Assembly: GCF_900113905.1 (NCBI RefSeq)
Contig: NZ_FORC01000001.1
Location: forward strand, 804,060-868,059
DNA: 64,000 nt
Reading direction: 5' to 3'
Source: Phytopseudomonas argentinensis
GTDB taxonomy: Bacteria; Pseudomonadota; Gammaproteobacteria; Pseudomonadales; Pseudomonadaceae
Shown: positions 9,045 through 18,103 of the stretch, in pieces
Layout: every line of letters begins with the position of its first letter
Numbering within the stretch: the stretch's first letter is position 1
Position numbers and translations under genes: made by a program
The notes under the pieces: generated by a model
The model's input: only the letters and a program-made list of their open reading frames with translations
Databases searched by the model: none
What the model was told of the DNA's origin: nothing

Positions 9045-9500
9045 TCAGCGCCGACGCTCGGGCATCCCCTGGATACGCCGGGGCGCCTCGCGTTGCTGCC
9101 ATTGTGGCGGCGCATAGCGCTGGCGTTGCTGTTGCTGGTAGTGATGGCGCTGCGCTTCCCAACCTGGCCGTGGCGCCGGGCGGTAGTCACGGCGATTGCG
9201 ATCATGGCGACCGTAATAGCGTTGTTCATAACCCGGCGGGTTGTAGTGGCGCGGCGGCGGTGGCGGCGTGTAATACCCGGGCGGCGGTGCATGGTAGACG
9301 GGCGGCGTGTAGCGCCGGTCGTAGCGACGATCCTCATAGACGTATACGCGGGGTGCGCCATACACCTCGGTGCGCTCCACATAGGTGCCGGGGCGGTACT
9401 CACGTTCGTAATAGCGATTGCCATAGCGACTGTCGCCGTACACGGCACAACCTGTCAGCGAGAAACCCAACAACGCAACGAGCATGGATTTACGGATCAT
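9045..9500 (-). CDS. Tyr/Arg/Pro-rich outer-membrane lipoprotein, function unknown
   Basis: The product has 151 residues. The start ATG at 9500 is preceded by AAGGAGG with good spacing, although the frame stays open upstream to 9668. The first 18 residues are a lipoprotein signal (MIRKSMLVALLGFSLTGC) with an LTGC lipobox. The mature part is of low complexity, very rich in Tyr, Arg, Pro and Gln (ERTEVYGAPRVYVYEDRRYD, PPPPPRHYNPPGYEQRYY), with no recognised enzymatic domain. It lies upstream of lapG in the same direction, with 123 bases and an inverted repeat between them, so co-transcription is uncertain. A cell-envelope role is likely; nothing more specific can be said. Confidence 0.8.
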   Translation of the reverse strand: MIRKSMLVALLGFSLTGCAVYGDSRYGNRYYEREYRPGTYVERTEVYGAPRVYVYEDRRYDRRYTPPVYHAPPPGYYTPPPPPRHYNPPGYEQRYYGRHDRNRRDYRPAPRPGWEAQRHHYQQQQRQRYAPPQWQQREAPRRIQGMPERRR

Positions 9501-9832
9501 GGGGCGGCCTCCTTCGACCGCGAAACGCACATCAGCGGCTGCCGATGCCGGGGGGATATCCCCAGCCATCAGACAATTCCAGCTACGCTGAATCCGCTCC
9601 ACTCGTCGGTCAGTGGCAACAATCATTCGGCGCGACGCGGCCCAGGCCGGCGCGCCGAAATCGCGCACAACCCATTCTCAACGCACCAGCAGAGCGCAGC
9701 TACCTCGCCCATCCGGAGCAGGCGGCCCTACGCCACAGCGCATTCTTTCGCCTGGCACGATCCTCGCTTATACCCTGTCGAGCAGGAAAATCCTCGGCAT
9801 CGGCCAGGACAGCGGCATCACAACTTGCAATA
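9501..9832. other. Divergent intergenic region, no gene seen
   Basis: About 330 bases between the start of the lipoprotein gene (minus strand) and the riboswitch leader (plus strand). Open frames here are short or overlap without ribosome sites or recognisable protein motifs. It must hold the promoters of both divergent units, but I could not pick convincing -35/-10 pairs. Confidence 0.5.
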
Positions 9833-9935
9833 GCTGACTAGGGTTCCGGTTCGCCAACAAACGGCGAATGACTGGTCCGAGAGTTGGCGACCTCCTCGAG
9901 GGGTTACACGGCGGGACAAAAGCCCGGGAGAACGC
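9833..9935 (+). promoter_or_regulatory. Guanidine-I (ykkC) riboswitch
   Basis: The conserved blocks of the ykkC/guanidine-I aptamer occur in order and with normal spacing: ctagggttccg (9838-9848), ctggtccgagag (9872-9883), acacggcggga (9906-9916) and aaaagcccgggaga (9918-9931). The variable arms between them form hairpins (for example ttcgcc / ggcgaa at 9850-9868). This RNA class binds free guanidinium and turns on genes for its export or breakdown. Here it lies about 60 bases ahead of the ATG of an ABC transporter operon with a 'urea carboxylase'. No run of T after a stem was seen before the start codon, so translational control is plausible. Confidence 0.93.
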
Positions 9936-9995
9936 GCCCCAGTAATGGGACATGCCGCGCACTCCTGCCCGCCCTTTCTCGAACTGGAGGTCCTC

Positions 9996-11063
9996 ATGCG
10001 CAAGCCCCGTCTCTTCTCCGTTCTCGCCGCCGGTCTGGCGGCAGCCCTCGCGATCAACAGCCAGGCTGCGCAAAAGGACAGTTTCAGCGTGTGCTGGACC
10101 ATCTACGCCGGCTGGATGCCCTGGGAATATGGCGACGCCCAAGGGATCGTCAACAAATGGGCTGACAAATACGGCATCAGCATCGACGTGGTGCAGATCA
10201 ATGACTACGTCGAGTCGATCAACCAGTACAGCGCCGGCCAGTTCGACGGTTGCACCATGACCAACATGGACGCCCTGACCATCCCCGCCGCCGGTGGCGT
10301 AGACAGCACCGCGCTGATCGTCGGCGACTTCTCCAACGGCAACGACGGCGTAGTGCTCAAGGGCGAGAAGAAAACCCTTGCCGACCTCAAGGGCCAGAAC
10401 GTCAACCTGGTCGAGCTCTCGGTCTCCCACTACCTGCTCGCCTGTGGTCTGGAAAAAGCAGGCTTGAGCGAGCGTGACCTGAAGGTGGTGAACACCTCGG
10501 ATGCCGACATGGTCGCCGCCTTCGCCACCCAGGACGTCACCGCTGTCACCACCTGGAACCCGCTGCTCGCCGAGATCGAAGCCACGCCCGGGGTGACCAA
10601 GGTCTTCGATTCCAGCCAGATTCCCGGCGAAATCATTGACCTGATGGTGGTCAACAGCGACACCCTCAAGGACAACCCGGCCCTGGGCAAGGCGCTGACC
10701 GGTGCCTGGTACGAAATCATGGCGACCATGGGCGACAGCGGCGCTGCCGGCCAGGCGGCCCGCGAGCACATGGCCAAGGCCTCGGGCACCGACCTGAAGA
10801 GTTACGAGGCGCAGCTCGCCACCACCAAGATGTTCTACAGCGCCAAGGACGCCGTGGCCTTCACCAAGAGCCCGCGTCTGCCGGAAACCATGAGCAAGGT
10901 CGCAGCCTTCTCCTTCGATCACGGCCTGCTCGGCGAGGGCGCGCAGAGCGCCGATGCCATCGGCATGAGCTTCGCGGGCGGCGTGACCACGGGTGATCAG
11001 GGCAACCTCAAGCTGCGCTTCGACCCGACCTACATGCAGATGGCTGCCGACGGCCAGCTTTGA
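9996..11063 (+). CDS. ABC transporter periplasmic binding protein, guanidine operon
   Basis: 355 residues. ATG 9996 has a GGAGG five bases upstream. A Sec signal peptide (MRKPRLFSVLAAGLAAALAINSQA) precedes an SsuA/TauA/nitrate-type solute-binding fold: CWTIYAGWMPWEYG near the mature N-terminus, then GCTMTNMDAL, VELSVSHYLL and VTTWNPLL. Proteins like this are commonly labelled 'urea carboxylase region ABC transporter binding protein'. The riboswitch immediately upstream suggests the ligand is guanidine or a guanidino compound rather than urea; that is inference. It is the first gene of a run of six in one direction, with a membrane permease and an ATPase next. Confidence 0.88.
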   Translation: MRKPRLFSVLAAGLAAALAINSQAAQKDSFSVCWTIYAGWMPWEYGDAQGIVNKWADKYGISIDVVQINDYVESINQYSAGQFDGCTMTNMDALTIPAAGGVDSTALIVGDFSNGNDGVVLKGEKKTLADLKGQNVNLVELSVSHYLLACGLEKAGLSERDLKVVNTSDADMVAAFATQDVTAVTTWNPLLAEIEATPGVTKVFDSSQIPGEIIDLMVVNSDTLKDNPALGKALTGAWYEIMATMGDSGAAGQAAREHMAKASGTDLKSYEAQLATTKMFYSAKDAVAFTKSPRLPETMSKVAAFSFDHGLLGEGAQSADAIGMSFAGGVTTGDQGNLKLRFDPTYMQMAADGQL

Positions 11064-11130
11064 TCCTCCTGGGAGTGCGGGGTGGATCGGACCACCGCCT
11101 CGCAACCCCAACACGCATAACGAGATCGCC

Positions 11131-11946
11131 ATGCGCCTGATAAACCGACATCCCGACCGGGCCGGCCGCCTGCTGCTGGTGTTGCTGCCATTCGCGCTGC
11201 TGCTGTTCGCCTACTTCACGGCGTCGGCGCAGCGCCTGGCAGACAACCCCAACGACAAGTTGCTGCCCAGCGCCAGCCAGATGGTTGCGGCCGTCGACCG
11301 CATGGCCTTTACCGAAGACAAGCGCACCGGCGAATACGCCTTCTGGCGGGACACCACCTCGAGCCTCACGCGCCTCGGCTTGGGTATCGGCATCGCTGCC
11401 GTGGTCGGGCTGTGCCTGGGTATCGCCGCGGGCATTCTGCCGCTGCTAGGGGCACCGCTGTCACCACTGCTCACTGTGCTGTCGATGGTGCCGCCGTTGG
11501 CGATATTGCCGATCCTGTTCATCGTTTTTGGCCTCGGTGAGCTGTCCAAGGTGATGCTGATCGTCATCGGCATCACCCCGATCCTGGCGCGCGATCTGGA
11601 GCAGCGCGCCCGGGAAATCCCCCAGGAACTGCTGATCAAGGCGCAGACCCTTGGCGCCAGCACCTGGACGCTAATCCTGCGCGTGGTACTGCCGCAGCTG
11701 CTACCACGCCTGCTCATCGCTTTACGCCTGGTGCTGGGCTCCGCCTGGCTGTTCCTGATCGCTGCCGAAGCCATCGCCAGTACCGACGGCCTCGGCTATC
11801 GCATCTTCCTGGTACGCCGCTACATGGCCATGGACGTGATCCTGCCGTACGTGCTGTGGATCACCCTGCTCGCCTGGCTGATGGACCTGGGTCTGCGCCA
11901 ACTGACGCGGCTGTGCTTTCCCTGGTACGAGGGAGCAAAAACATGA
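11131..11946 (+). CDS. ABC transporter permease, guanidine operon
   Basis: 271 residues, BPD_transp_1 family. ATG 11131 is chosen at the start of the first membrane segment (LLLVLLPFALLLFAYFTA); the frame is open further upstream but overlaps the binding-protein gene. About six membrane helices are visible. The cytoplasmic EAA-type loop that docks the ATPase is seen as IPQELLIKAQTLGASTWTLI. The stop codon overlaps the ATG of the ATPase gene (ATGA at 11943-11946), indicating translational coupling. It works with the proteins on either side to import the operon's substrate. Confidence 0.88.
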   Translation: MRLINRHPDRAGRLLLVLLPFALLLFAYFTASAQRLADNPNDKLLPSASQMVAAVDRMAFTEDKRTGEYAFWRDTTSSLTRLGLGIGIAAVVGLCLGIAAGILPLLGAPLSPLLTVLSMVPPLAILPILFIVFGLGELSKVMLIVIGITPILARDLEQRAREIPQELLIKAQTLGASTWTLILRVVLPQLLPRLLIALRLVLGSAWLFLIAAEAIASTDGLGYRIFLVRRYMAMDVILPYVLWITLLAWLMDLGLRQLTRLCFPWYEGAKT

Positions 11947-12752
11947 GCGCCTTTATTCAAGTAAAAAACGTTTGGCAGGTTTATGGCGAACAAACCGTTC
12001 TGGAACGCCTGAACCTGTCCATCGCCGAAGGCGAGTTCTGCACCCTGGTCGGTGCATCCGGTTGCGGCAAGTCGACCTTCCTGCGCCTGCTGCTGGGCCA
12101 GGAGCGCCCCAGCAAGGGCGAGATCCTGCTGGACGGTACACCGCTGGCCGGCGAGCCGGATGCCAGCCGTGGCGTGGTGTTTCAGCGCTACTCGGTATTC
12201 CCGCACCTGAGCGTGTTGGATAACGTCGCCATCGGCCTGGAGCTGCCGTGCTCCGCTCTGCTCGGCCGGCTGTTCGGCAGCGCCAAGCGCGCCGCCCGGG
12301 AACAGGCCGCCGAGCTGCTGCAGAAAGTCGGCCTTGGCCATGCCCTCGACAAATACCCCAGCCAGCTATCCGGCGGCATGCAGCAACGCCTGGCGATTGC
12401 CCAGGCACTGATCATGAAACCCCGTGTACTGCTGCTCGACGAACCCTTCGGCGCGTTGGATCCCGGCATCCGCAAGGACATGCACGCCCTGCTGCTCGAA
12501 CTGTGGCGCGAAACCGGGCTGACCGTATTCATGGTCACCCACGACCTGTCCGAAGGCTTCAGCCTCGGCACCCGCCTGATGGTGTTCGACAAGACCCGCA
12601 TCGACCCACACGCGCCAAACGCCTTTGGCGCGCGCATCACCTACGACATTCCTCTCAACGAAGATCGCCGAGCCGTCCGTGCCGCGCTCGACACGCTGCC
12701 GGCCCACCTGACCGACGGCCTGCCAACTGCCCAACAAGGAGTCCGAGCATGA
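11943..12752 (+). CDS. ABC transporter ATPase, guanidine operon
   Basis: 269 residues. Walker A is GASGCGKST, the Q-loop is VFQRYSVF, the signature is LSGGMQQRLAIAQAL, Walker B is VLLLDEPFGALD, and the switch is MVTHD. It belongs to the nitrate/sulfonate/taurine-type ATPases. It overlaps the permease gene by four bases upstream and the next gene by four bases downstream (ATGA at 12749-12752), so the transporter and the first metabolic gene are tightly coupled. It energises import by the preceding permease and binding protein. Confidence 0.9.
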   Translation: MSAFIQVKNVWQVYGEQTVLERLNLSIAEGEFCTLVGASGCGKSTFLRLLLGQERPSKGEILLDGTPLAGEPDASRGVVFQRYSVFPHLSVLDNVAIGLELPCSALLGRLFGSAKRAAREQAAELLQKVGLGHALDKYPSQLSGGMQQRLAIAQALIMKPRVLLLDEPFGALDPGIRKDMHALLLELWRETGLTVFMVTHDLSEGFSLGTRLMVFDKTRIDPHAPNAFGARITYDIPLNEDRRAVRAALDTLPAHLTDGLPTAQQGVRA

Positions 12753-13477
12753 CTGCCTCTCTAACCCTGCGCCCCACCCTCTATGAGGAAACCGTCCCCG
12801 GCGGCGGCCATACCTCGTTCGTGCTCAAGCGCGGCCAACTGCTGCGCCTCACCGATATCGAAGGCGGCGCCAACGTCAGCCTGCTGCTGTTCAACGCCGT
12901 CGAGAAAAGCGAGCGCCTGAACCTGCCCGACACCCTCAAGGGCCAGCACACCGCCAAGCTCACCGCCGGCTATTGCCTGTACTCGGACATGGGCAAGGTA
13001 CTGGCGGCCATCACCGCCGACACCTGCGGCTGGCACGATAGCTTCGGCGGCGTACTGAATGCCGATGAAGTCGCCGAGAAGTACGGCCAGGGCCGCTACC
13101 AGGAACTGCGCAACGGCTTCTTCCGCAACGGCACGGACAACCTGCTGGTGGAAATGGGCAAGTGGAACCTCGCCCTTCCGGACCTGCTGATGAACCTCAA
13201 CCTGTTCAGCCGCGTGGACGTCGATGCAAACGGCGCCTTTCAGTTCCAACCCGGCAACAGCCAGGCGGGTGACTACATCGAGCTGTACGCGCCGATGGAC
13301 ACCCTGGTGGTGCTCACCGCCCTGCAACACCCGATGGACCCCAACCCGCAATACGCCCCCAAGCCGGTGCAACTGGCCTGGAGCAAGGTGCAAAGCGACG
13401 GCATCAGCGTGCTGTGCCGCACCTCACGCCCGGAAAACGGCCGCGCCTTCCACAACACCGAACGCCAGTACCTCTGA
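12749..13477 (+). CDS. Carboxyguanidine deiminase subunit (DUF1989, 'urea amidolyase-associated protein 1')
   Basis: 242 residues, starting at the ATG in the four-base overlap with the ATPase gene. The DUF1989 fold is recognisable: [21 protein letters not shown], then [29 protein letters not shown], which includes the conserved Cys/His/Asp cluster. Named in older annotation as urea carboxylase-associated protein 1. Published work on this family showed that the UAAP1/UAAP2 pair together hydrolyses carboxyguanidine to allophanate and ammonia, between guanidine carboxylase and allophanate hydrolase. The riboswitch at the head of this operon supports that role here. It is a paralogue of the next gene, which shares the ADTCG-HD core. 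Confidence 0.87.
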   Translation: MTASLTLRPTLYEETVPGGGHTSFVLKRGQLLRLTDIEGGANVSLLLFNAVEKSERLNLPDTLKGQHTAKLTAGYCLYSDMGKVLAAITADTCGWHDSFGGVLNADEVAEKYGQGRYQELRNGFFRNGTDNLLVEMGKWNLALPDLLMNLNLFSRVDVDANGAFQFQPGNSQAGDYIELYAPMDTLVVLTALQHPMDPNPQYAPKPVQLAWSKVQSDGISVLCRTSRPENGRAFHNTERQYL

Positions 13478-13487
13478 GGATGCCGAC

Positions 13488-14123
13488 ATGAAACTGACCG
13501 CCAGCAACCTGCATCCCGAAACCGCCGTGCTGCGCCACACCATCCCGGCGGGTGAGCCCTACCTGTTCGAGGTCAAGGCCGGGCAGACCCTGCGCCTGCA
13601 TGACCTGGAAGGCAACCAGGCGATCGATACCCTGTTCTTCGCCGCCGCCAACCCGCGCGAGCGATTCGATCCGCAGCGCACCCTGCGCAAGCAGAACAAC
13701 GTCTACCTGACCACTGGCACGGTGCTCTACTCCAACCTCGGCAAGCCGCTGCTGACCATCGTTGCCGACACCTGTGGGCGCCACGATACCCTCGGCGGCG
13801 CCTGCGCCCAGGAGAGCAACACCGTGCGTTACGCGCTGGACAAGCGCTATATGCACAGCTGCCGCGACAACTTCCTGCGCGCCAGCCTGCACGACGGCCG
13901 CCTGGAGAAGCGCGACATCGGCGCCAATATCAACTTCTTCATGAACGTGCCGGTCACGCCAGAGGGCGGCCTGACTTTCGAGGACGGCATCTCCGCGCCG
14001 GGCAAGTACGTCGAGCTGCGCGCCGAGACCGACGTGATCGTGCTGATCTCCAATTGCCCGCAGCTCAACAACCCCTGCAACGGCTGGAACCCGACGCCTG
14101 CCGAGGTGCTGGTATGGAACTGA
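13488..14123 (+). CDS. Carboxyguanidine deiminase subunit (DUF1989, 'urea amidolyase-associated protein 2')
   Basis: 211 residues. ATG 13488 has GAGGA eight bases upstream and lies ten bases after the previous stop. It has the same fold as its neighbour: [60 protein letters not shown], and [14 protein letters not shown]. The C-terminal [19 protein letters not shown] is typical of the UAAP2 group. It is expected to form the deiminase with the preceding protein, acting on carboxyguanidine in the cytoplasm. The next gene begins 317 bases later, after a repeat-rich gap. Confidence 0.87.
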   Translation: MKLTASNLHPETAVLRHTIPAGEPYLFEVKAGQTLRLHDLEGNQAIDTLFFAAANPRERFDPQRTLRKQNNVYLTTGTVLYSNLGKPLLTIVADTCGRHDTLGGACAQESNTVRYALDKRYMHSCRDNFLRASLHDGRLEKRDIGANINFFMNVPVTPEGGLTFEDGISAPGKYVELRAETDVIVLISNCPQLNNPCNGWNPTPAEVLVWN

Positions 14124-14440
14124 GCCAATGCCTGCGCCGCTTCCTGCTGCTGATCTGCCAGAGCCGTTCAGGGCAATGCCTGAACATCGCTCCCCAGAAA
14201 AACCGCGACTCGTAGGGTGGATCGGGGCGCGTAGCCGTCGCTCTTCACGTCCACCAAATTGGTGAAAACGTAGGCCCGTCGGATGGGTCGGGCCGCGTAG
14301 GTGAAACCCATCAATGCACTCGCGGATTTCACCTACGCGACCCAACGAAAGACACCTCGCTACTCGAACAAAGCCACCACGGACGGCCGTGGTGCAGACC
14401 CAAGACCGGCGGGACGGCCCGCCATGCCCTTCGAGGCTCA
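14124..14440. repeat. Repeat-rich gap inside the guanidine operon
   Basis: No coding sequence is evident. The gap holds fragments of the type tagggtggatcggg...cgcgtag (from 14213) and tgggtcgggccgcgtagg (from 14284). A 13-bp perfect inverted repeat, cgcgtaggtgaaa (14294-14306) with tttcacctacgcg (14327-14339), is extended on both sides by imperfect matches (tgggtcg / cgaccca). This looks like a small dispersed intergenic repeat of the REP/MITE kind. It could form a strong hairpin between the deiminase genes and the carboxylase gene. Confidence 0.6.
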
Positions 14441-17400
14441 ATGAAGATGTTCGACAAACTCTTGATCGCCAACCGCGGCGCCATCGCCTGCCGCATCCTG
14501 CGTACCCTGCGTGAGCTCGACGTCAAAGGCGTCGCCGTCTATTCCGAAGCCGATGTGGCCAGCCGGCATATCCAGCAGGCCGACGAGGCGCTCTCCCTCG
14601 GTGAGGGCCCGGCCGCGCAAACTTATCTGGAGATCGACAAGATTCTCGGCGTCGCCAAACAGACCGGCGCCGAAGCCATCCACCCGGGCTACGGTTTTCT
14701 CTCCGAAAACGCCGCCTTCGCCGAAGCCTGCGAAGCGGCCGGTATCGCCTTCGTCGGCCCGACGCCCGAGCAACTGCGCGTGTTCGGCCTCAAGCACACC
14801 GCCCGTGCCCTGGCCAAGCAGCACGGCGTGCCGATGCTCGAAGGCACCGAGCTGTTGGAAAACCTCGACGCCGCGCTGGTCGCAGGCGAACAGGTCGGCT
14901 ACCCGGTGATGCTGAAAAGCACCGCTGGTGGCGGCGGTATCGGCATGCGCGTCTGCCGTTCGGCCGCCGAGCTCTCCGACGCCTTCGAGGCGGTCAAACG
15001 CCTGGGTGAGAACAACTTCAGCGACAGCGGCGTATTTATCGAAAAATACATCCAGCGTGCCCGCCACCTGGAAGTGCAGGTATTCGGCGATGGCCAGGGT
15101 GAAGTGATCGCCCTCGGCGTGCGCGACTGCTCGGTGCAGCGCCGCAACCAGAAGGTGCTGGAAGAAACCCCGGCGCCCAACCTGCCCGCCGGCATGGCCG
15201 ACGAGCTGTGCGCCGCGGCGATCAAGCTGGCCAAAGCGGTCAGCTATCGCAGCGCCGGCACCGTCGAATTCGTCTATGACAGCGAGGCCGAGCGTTTCTA
15301 CTTCCTGGAAGTGAATACCCGCCTGCAGGTCGAGCACGGCGTCACCGAACAGGTGTGGGGCGTCGACCTGGTGCGCTGGATGATCGAGCTGGCCGCCGGC
15401 GATCTGCCGCCGCTAAGCGAATTGGCAGCACGACTACAGCCCAGCGGCCATGCCATTCAGGCGCGGCTGTATGCAGAAGACCCGGGCCGTGACTTCCAGC
15501 CCAGCCCCGGCCTGCTCACCGCCGTGCAGTTTCCCGAAGCCGACGGCAAGGCGCTGCGTATCGACACCTGGGTCGAGGCCGGCTGCGAGATTCCGCCCTA
15601 CTTCGACCCGATGATCGCCAAGCTGATCACCTGGCAGCCAACCCGTGCACAAGCCAGCGCCGCGCTAGACGATGCACTGGCCCACTCGGTGCTGTACGGC
15701 GTGGAATGCAACCGCGACTACCTGCGCCAGATCCTTGCTGACGCGCCCTTCGCCAGCGGCTCGCCGTGGACACGCTGCCTGGAGAATCTGGTCTACCAGG
15801 CCACTACCTTCGAGTTGCTGAGCGCCGGCACCCAGACCACCGTGCAGGACTTCCCTGGTCGCCTTGGCTACTGGGCCGTCGGCGTGCCGCCGTCCGGGCC
15901 GATGGACAGCCGTGCCCTGCGCCTGGGCAACCGCCTGCTCGGCAATGAGGCAGGCGCCGCTGCGCTGGAAATCACCATGAGCGGCCCGCTGCTGCGCTTC
16001 AACACCGATGCGGTGATCGCCGTGACCGGCGCCGAAATCCCCCTGAGCATCGATGGCATCGCCCAGCCGATCAACACCGCGCTGCTGATCAAGGCCGGCA
16101 GCACCCTGGCCCTCGGTACCATCAATGGGCCCGGCGCGCGTAGCTATCTCAGCATTCGTGGCGGCATCCAAGTGCCGGATTACCTGGGCAGCAAGAGCAC
16201 CTTCACCCTCGGCCAGTTCGGCGGTCACGGCGGTCGCGCCCTGCGCGCCGGGGACGTGCTGCATATCCCCGCTCTGGCAGATCGCCAGGCCGGTGCCCAA
16301 CTGCCCGCCGAGCTGTACCCCGCCCTGCCCGCGGTGCGCGAAATCCGCGTGATCTATGGCCCCCACGGCGCGCCGGAATACTTCACGCCCGCCTATATCG
16401 ACAGCTTTTTCGCCACCGCCTGGGAAGTGCACTTCAACTCCAGCCGCACCGGCGTGCGCCTGATCGGGCCAAAGCCCGAGTGGGTGCGCGACAGCGGCGG
16501 CGAAGCTGGCCTGCATCCCTCGAACATCCACGACAATCCCTACGCCATCGGCGCGGTGGATTTCACTGGTGACATGCCGGTGATCCTCGGCCCGGACGGC
16601 CCAAGCCTGGGCGGTTTCGTCTGCCCGGTGACCATCATCGAGGCCGACCTCTGGCAGCTCGGCCAACTGAAGGCCGGCGACAAGGTGCGCTTCGTGCCGG
16701 TGGATATCGCCACGGCGCGGGAGTTGGCACAGAACAATGCACGCGAATACGCAGAACTCTGTGAGAGCGGCCGGGCGGCGCTCCGCTTTAGCCGCGATGC
16801 AGACGACACCCATATCGCGGATAAATCCGCTCCCATAAAGGCATCCGAACTACAAAACCCCATCGTGCTGGATATCGGCCAGGACGATACCCGCCTGGTC
16901 GCGCGCCTGTCTGGCGATACTCACCTGCTGCTGGAAATCGGCCAGCCCGAGCTGGATCTGGTGCTGCGCTTCCGCGGCCATGCGCTGATGCAGGCACTGG
17001 AAGCCAAGAAGCTCGACGGCGTGATCGACCTGACGCCCGGCATCCGCTCGCTGCAAGTACACTACCAGCCGGAAACCCTGGCGCTGCGCAAACTGCTGGA
17101 TATCGTCGCCGGCGAATGGGACGCCGTGTGTGCCGCGCGTGACCTCAAGGTGCCGTCACGTATCGTCCACCTGCCGCTGTCCTGGGACGACCCGGCCTGC
17201 CAGTTGGCCATCGACAAGTACATGACCACCGTGCGCAAGGACGCCCCCTGGTGCCCGAGCAACCTGGAGTTCATCCGCCGCATCAACGACCTGCCGAATC
17301 TGGATGAGGTCTACCGCACCGTGTTCGACGCCAGCTATCTGGTCATGGGCCTGGGTGACGTCTACCTCGGTGCGCCAGTGGCCACGCCGCTCGACCCGCG

Positions 17401-18103
17401 CCATCGCCTGGTCACCACCAAGTACAACCCGGCGCGCACCTGGACCGCCGAAAACTCGGTGGGCATCGGCGGCGCCTATATGTGCGTGTACGGCATGGAA
17501 GGCCCCGGCGGTTATCAGTTCGTCGGCCGCACCCTGCAGATGTGGAACCGCTACCGCGAGGTGGCGGCGTTTGGGGGCAAGCCCTGGCTGCTGCGCTTCT
17601 TCGACCAGATCCGCTTCTACCCGGTCAGTGCCGATGAATTGCTGCGCATCCGCCGCGACTTCCCGCTCGGTCGCTTCGAGCTGCGTATCGAGGAAAGCGA
17701 GCTGGCCCTGGCCGACTACCAGCAATTCCTCAGCGAAGAAGCCGATGGCATCGCCGCCTTCCGTGACCAGCAGCGCACGGCCTTCGCCGCCGAACGGCAA
17801 CGCTGGATCGACTCCGGCCAGGCGCACTTCGAGAGCGAGGAAGGCGTGGCCGAAGTGACCGAGGATGCGCCGCTCGACGCTGGCCAGCACAGCGTCGACA
17901 GCCATATCGCCGGCAACCTCTGGCAGGTGCAGGTCGAGGAAGGCACCGCGGTCGATGCCGGCGACGTGCTGGTGATTCTGGAATCAATGAAGATGGAGAT
18001 CCCGCTGACCGCGCCGGTGGCCGGCATCGTCCGCGAGATTCGCGTGCAACCGGGCACCGCGGTGCGCGCCGGCCAGCGGGTGGCCGTTATCGAACAGGCG
18101 TAA
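14441..18103 (+). CDS. Biotin-dependent guanidine (urea) carboxylase
   Basis: 1220 residues, normal for the family. ATG 14441 has GAGG five bases upstream; ATG 14447 is an alternative. The order is a biotin carboxylase domain (1-450; KSTAGGGGIGMRV glycine-rich ATP loop, EVNTRLQVEHGVTEQ) and a carboxyltransferase part with KipA/AHS2-like (about 455-765; GYWAVGVPPSGPMDSRALR) and KipI/AHS1-like (about 800-1080) halves. A C-terminal biotinyl domain carries ESMKMEIPLTAP, with the biotin acceptor at Lys1184. The family carboxylates urea to allophanate or guanidine to carboxyguanidine using ATP and bicarbonate. The upstream riboswitch and deiminase pair argue for guanidine as the true substrate. Unlike urea amidolyase, no allophanate hydrolase domain is fused, and none is encoded next to it. 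Confidence 0.92.
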   Translation: MKMFDKLLIANRGAIACRILRTLRELDVKGVAVYSEADVASRHIQQADEALSLGEGPAAQTYLEIDKILGVAKQTGAEAIHPGYGFLSENAAFAEACEAAGIAFVGPTPEQLRVFGLKHTARALAKQHGVPMLEGTELLENLDAALVAGEQVGYPVMLKSTAGGGGIGMRVCRSAAELSDAFEAVKRLGENNFSDSGVFIEKYIQRARHLEVQVFGDGQGEVIALGVRDCSVQRRNQKVLEETPAPNLPAGMADELCAAAIKLAKAVSYRSAGTVEFVYDSEAERFYFLEVNTRLQVEHGVTEQVWGVDLVRWMIELAAGDLPPLSELAARLQPSGHAIQARLYAEDPGRDFQPSPGLLTAVQFPEADGKALRIDTWVEAGCEIPPYFDPMIAKLITWQPTRAQASAALDDALAHSVLYGVECNRDYLRQILADAPFASGSPWTRCLENLVYQATTFELLSAGTQTTVQDFPGRLGYWAVGVPPSGPMDSRALRLGNRLLGNEAGAAALEITMSGPLLRFNTDAVIAVTGAEIPLSIDGIAQPINTALLIKAGSTLALGTINGPGARSYLSIRGGIQVPDYLGSKSTFTLGQFGGHGGRALRAGDVLHIPALADRQAGAQLPAELYPALPAVREIRVIYGPHGAPEYFTPAYIDSFFATAWEVHFNSSRTGVRLIGPKPEWVRDSGGEAGLHPSNIHDNPYAIGAVDFTGDMPVILGPDGPSLGGFVCPVTIIEADLWQLGQLKAGDKVRFVPVDIATARELAQNNAREYAELCESGRAALRFSRDADDTHIADKSAPIKASELQNPIVLDIGQDDTRLVARLSGDTHLLLEIGQPELDLVLRFRGHALMQALEAKKLDGVIDLTPGIRSLQVHYQPETLALRKLLDIVAGEWDAVCAARDLKVPSRIVHLPLSWDDPACQLAIDKYMTTVRKDAPWCPSNLEFIRRINDLPNLDEVYRTVFDASYLVMGLGDVYLGAPVATPLDPRHRLVTTKYNPARTWTAENSVGIGGAYMCVYGMEGPGGYQFVGRTLQMWNRYREVAAFGGKPWLLRFFDQIRFYPVSADELLRIRRDFPLGRFELRIEESELALADYQQFLSEEADGIAAFRDQQRTAFAAERQRWIDSGQAHFESEEGVAEVTEDAPLDAGQHSVDSHIAGNLWQVQVEEGTAVDAGDVLVILESMKMEIPLTAPVAGIVREIRVQPGTAVRAGQRVAVIEQA

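Noticed and set aside
14441..18103. Pyruvate or acetyl-CoA carboxylase as the identity of the biotin enzyme
   Set aside because: The KipA/KipI-like carboxyltransferase halves between the biotin carboxylase and biotinyl domains are specific to the urea/guanidine carboxylase family.
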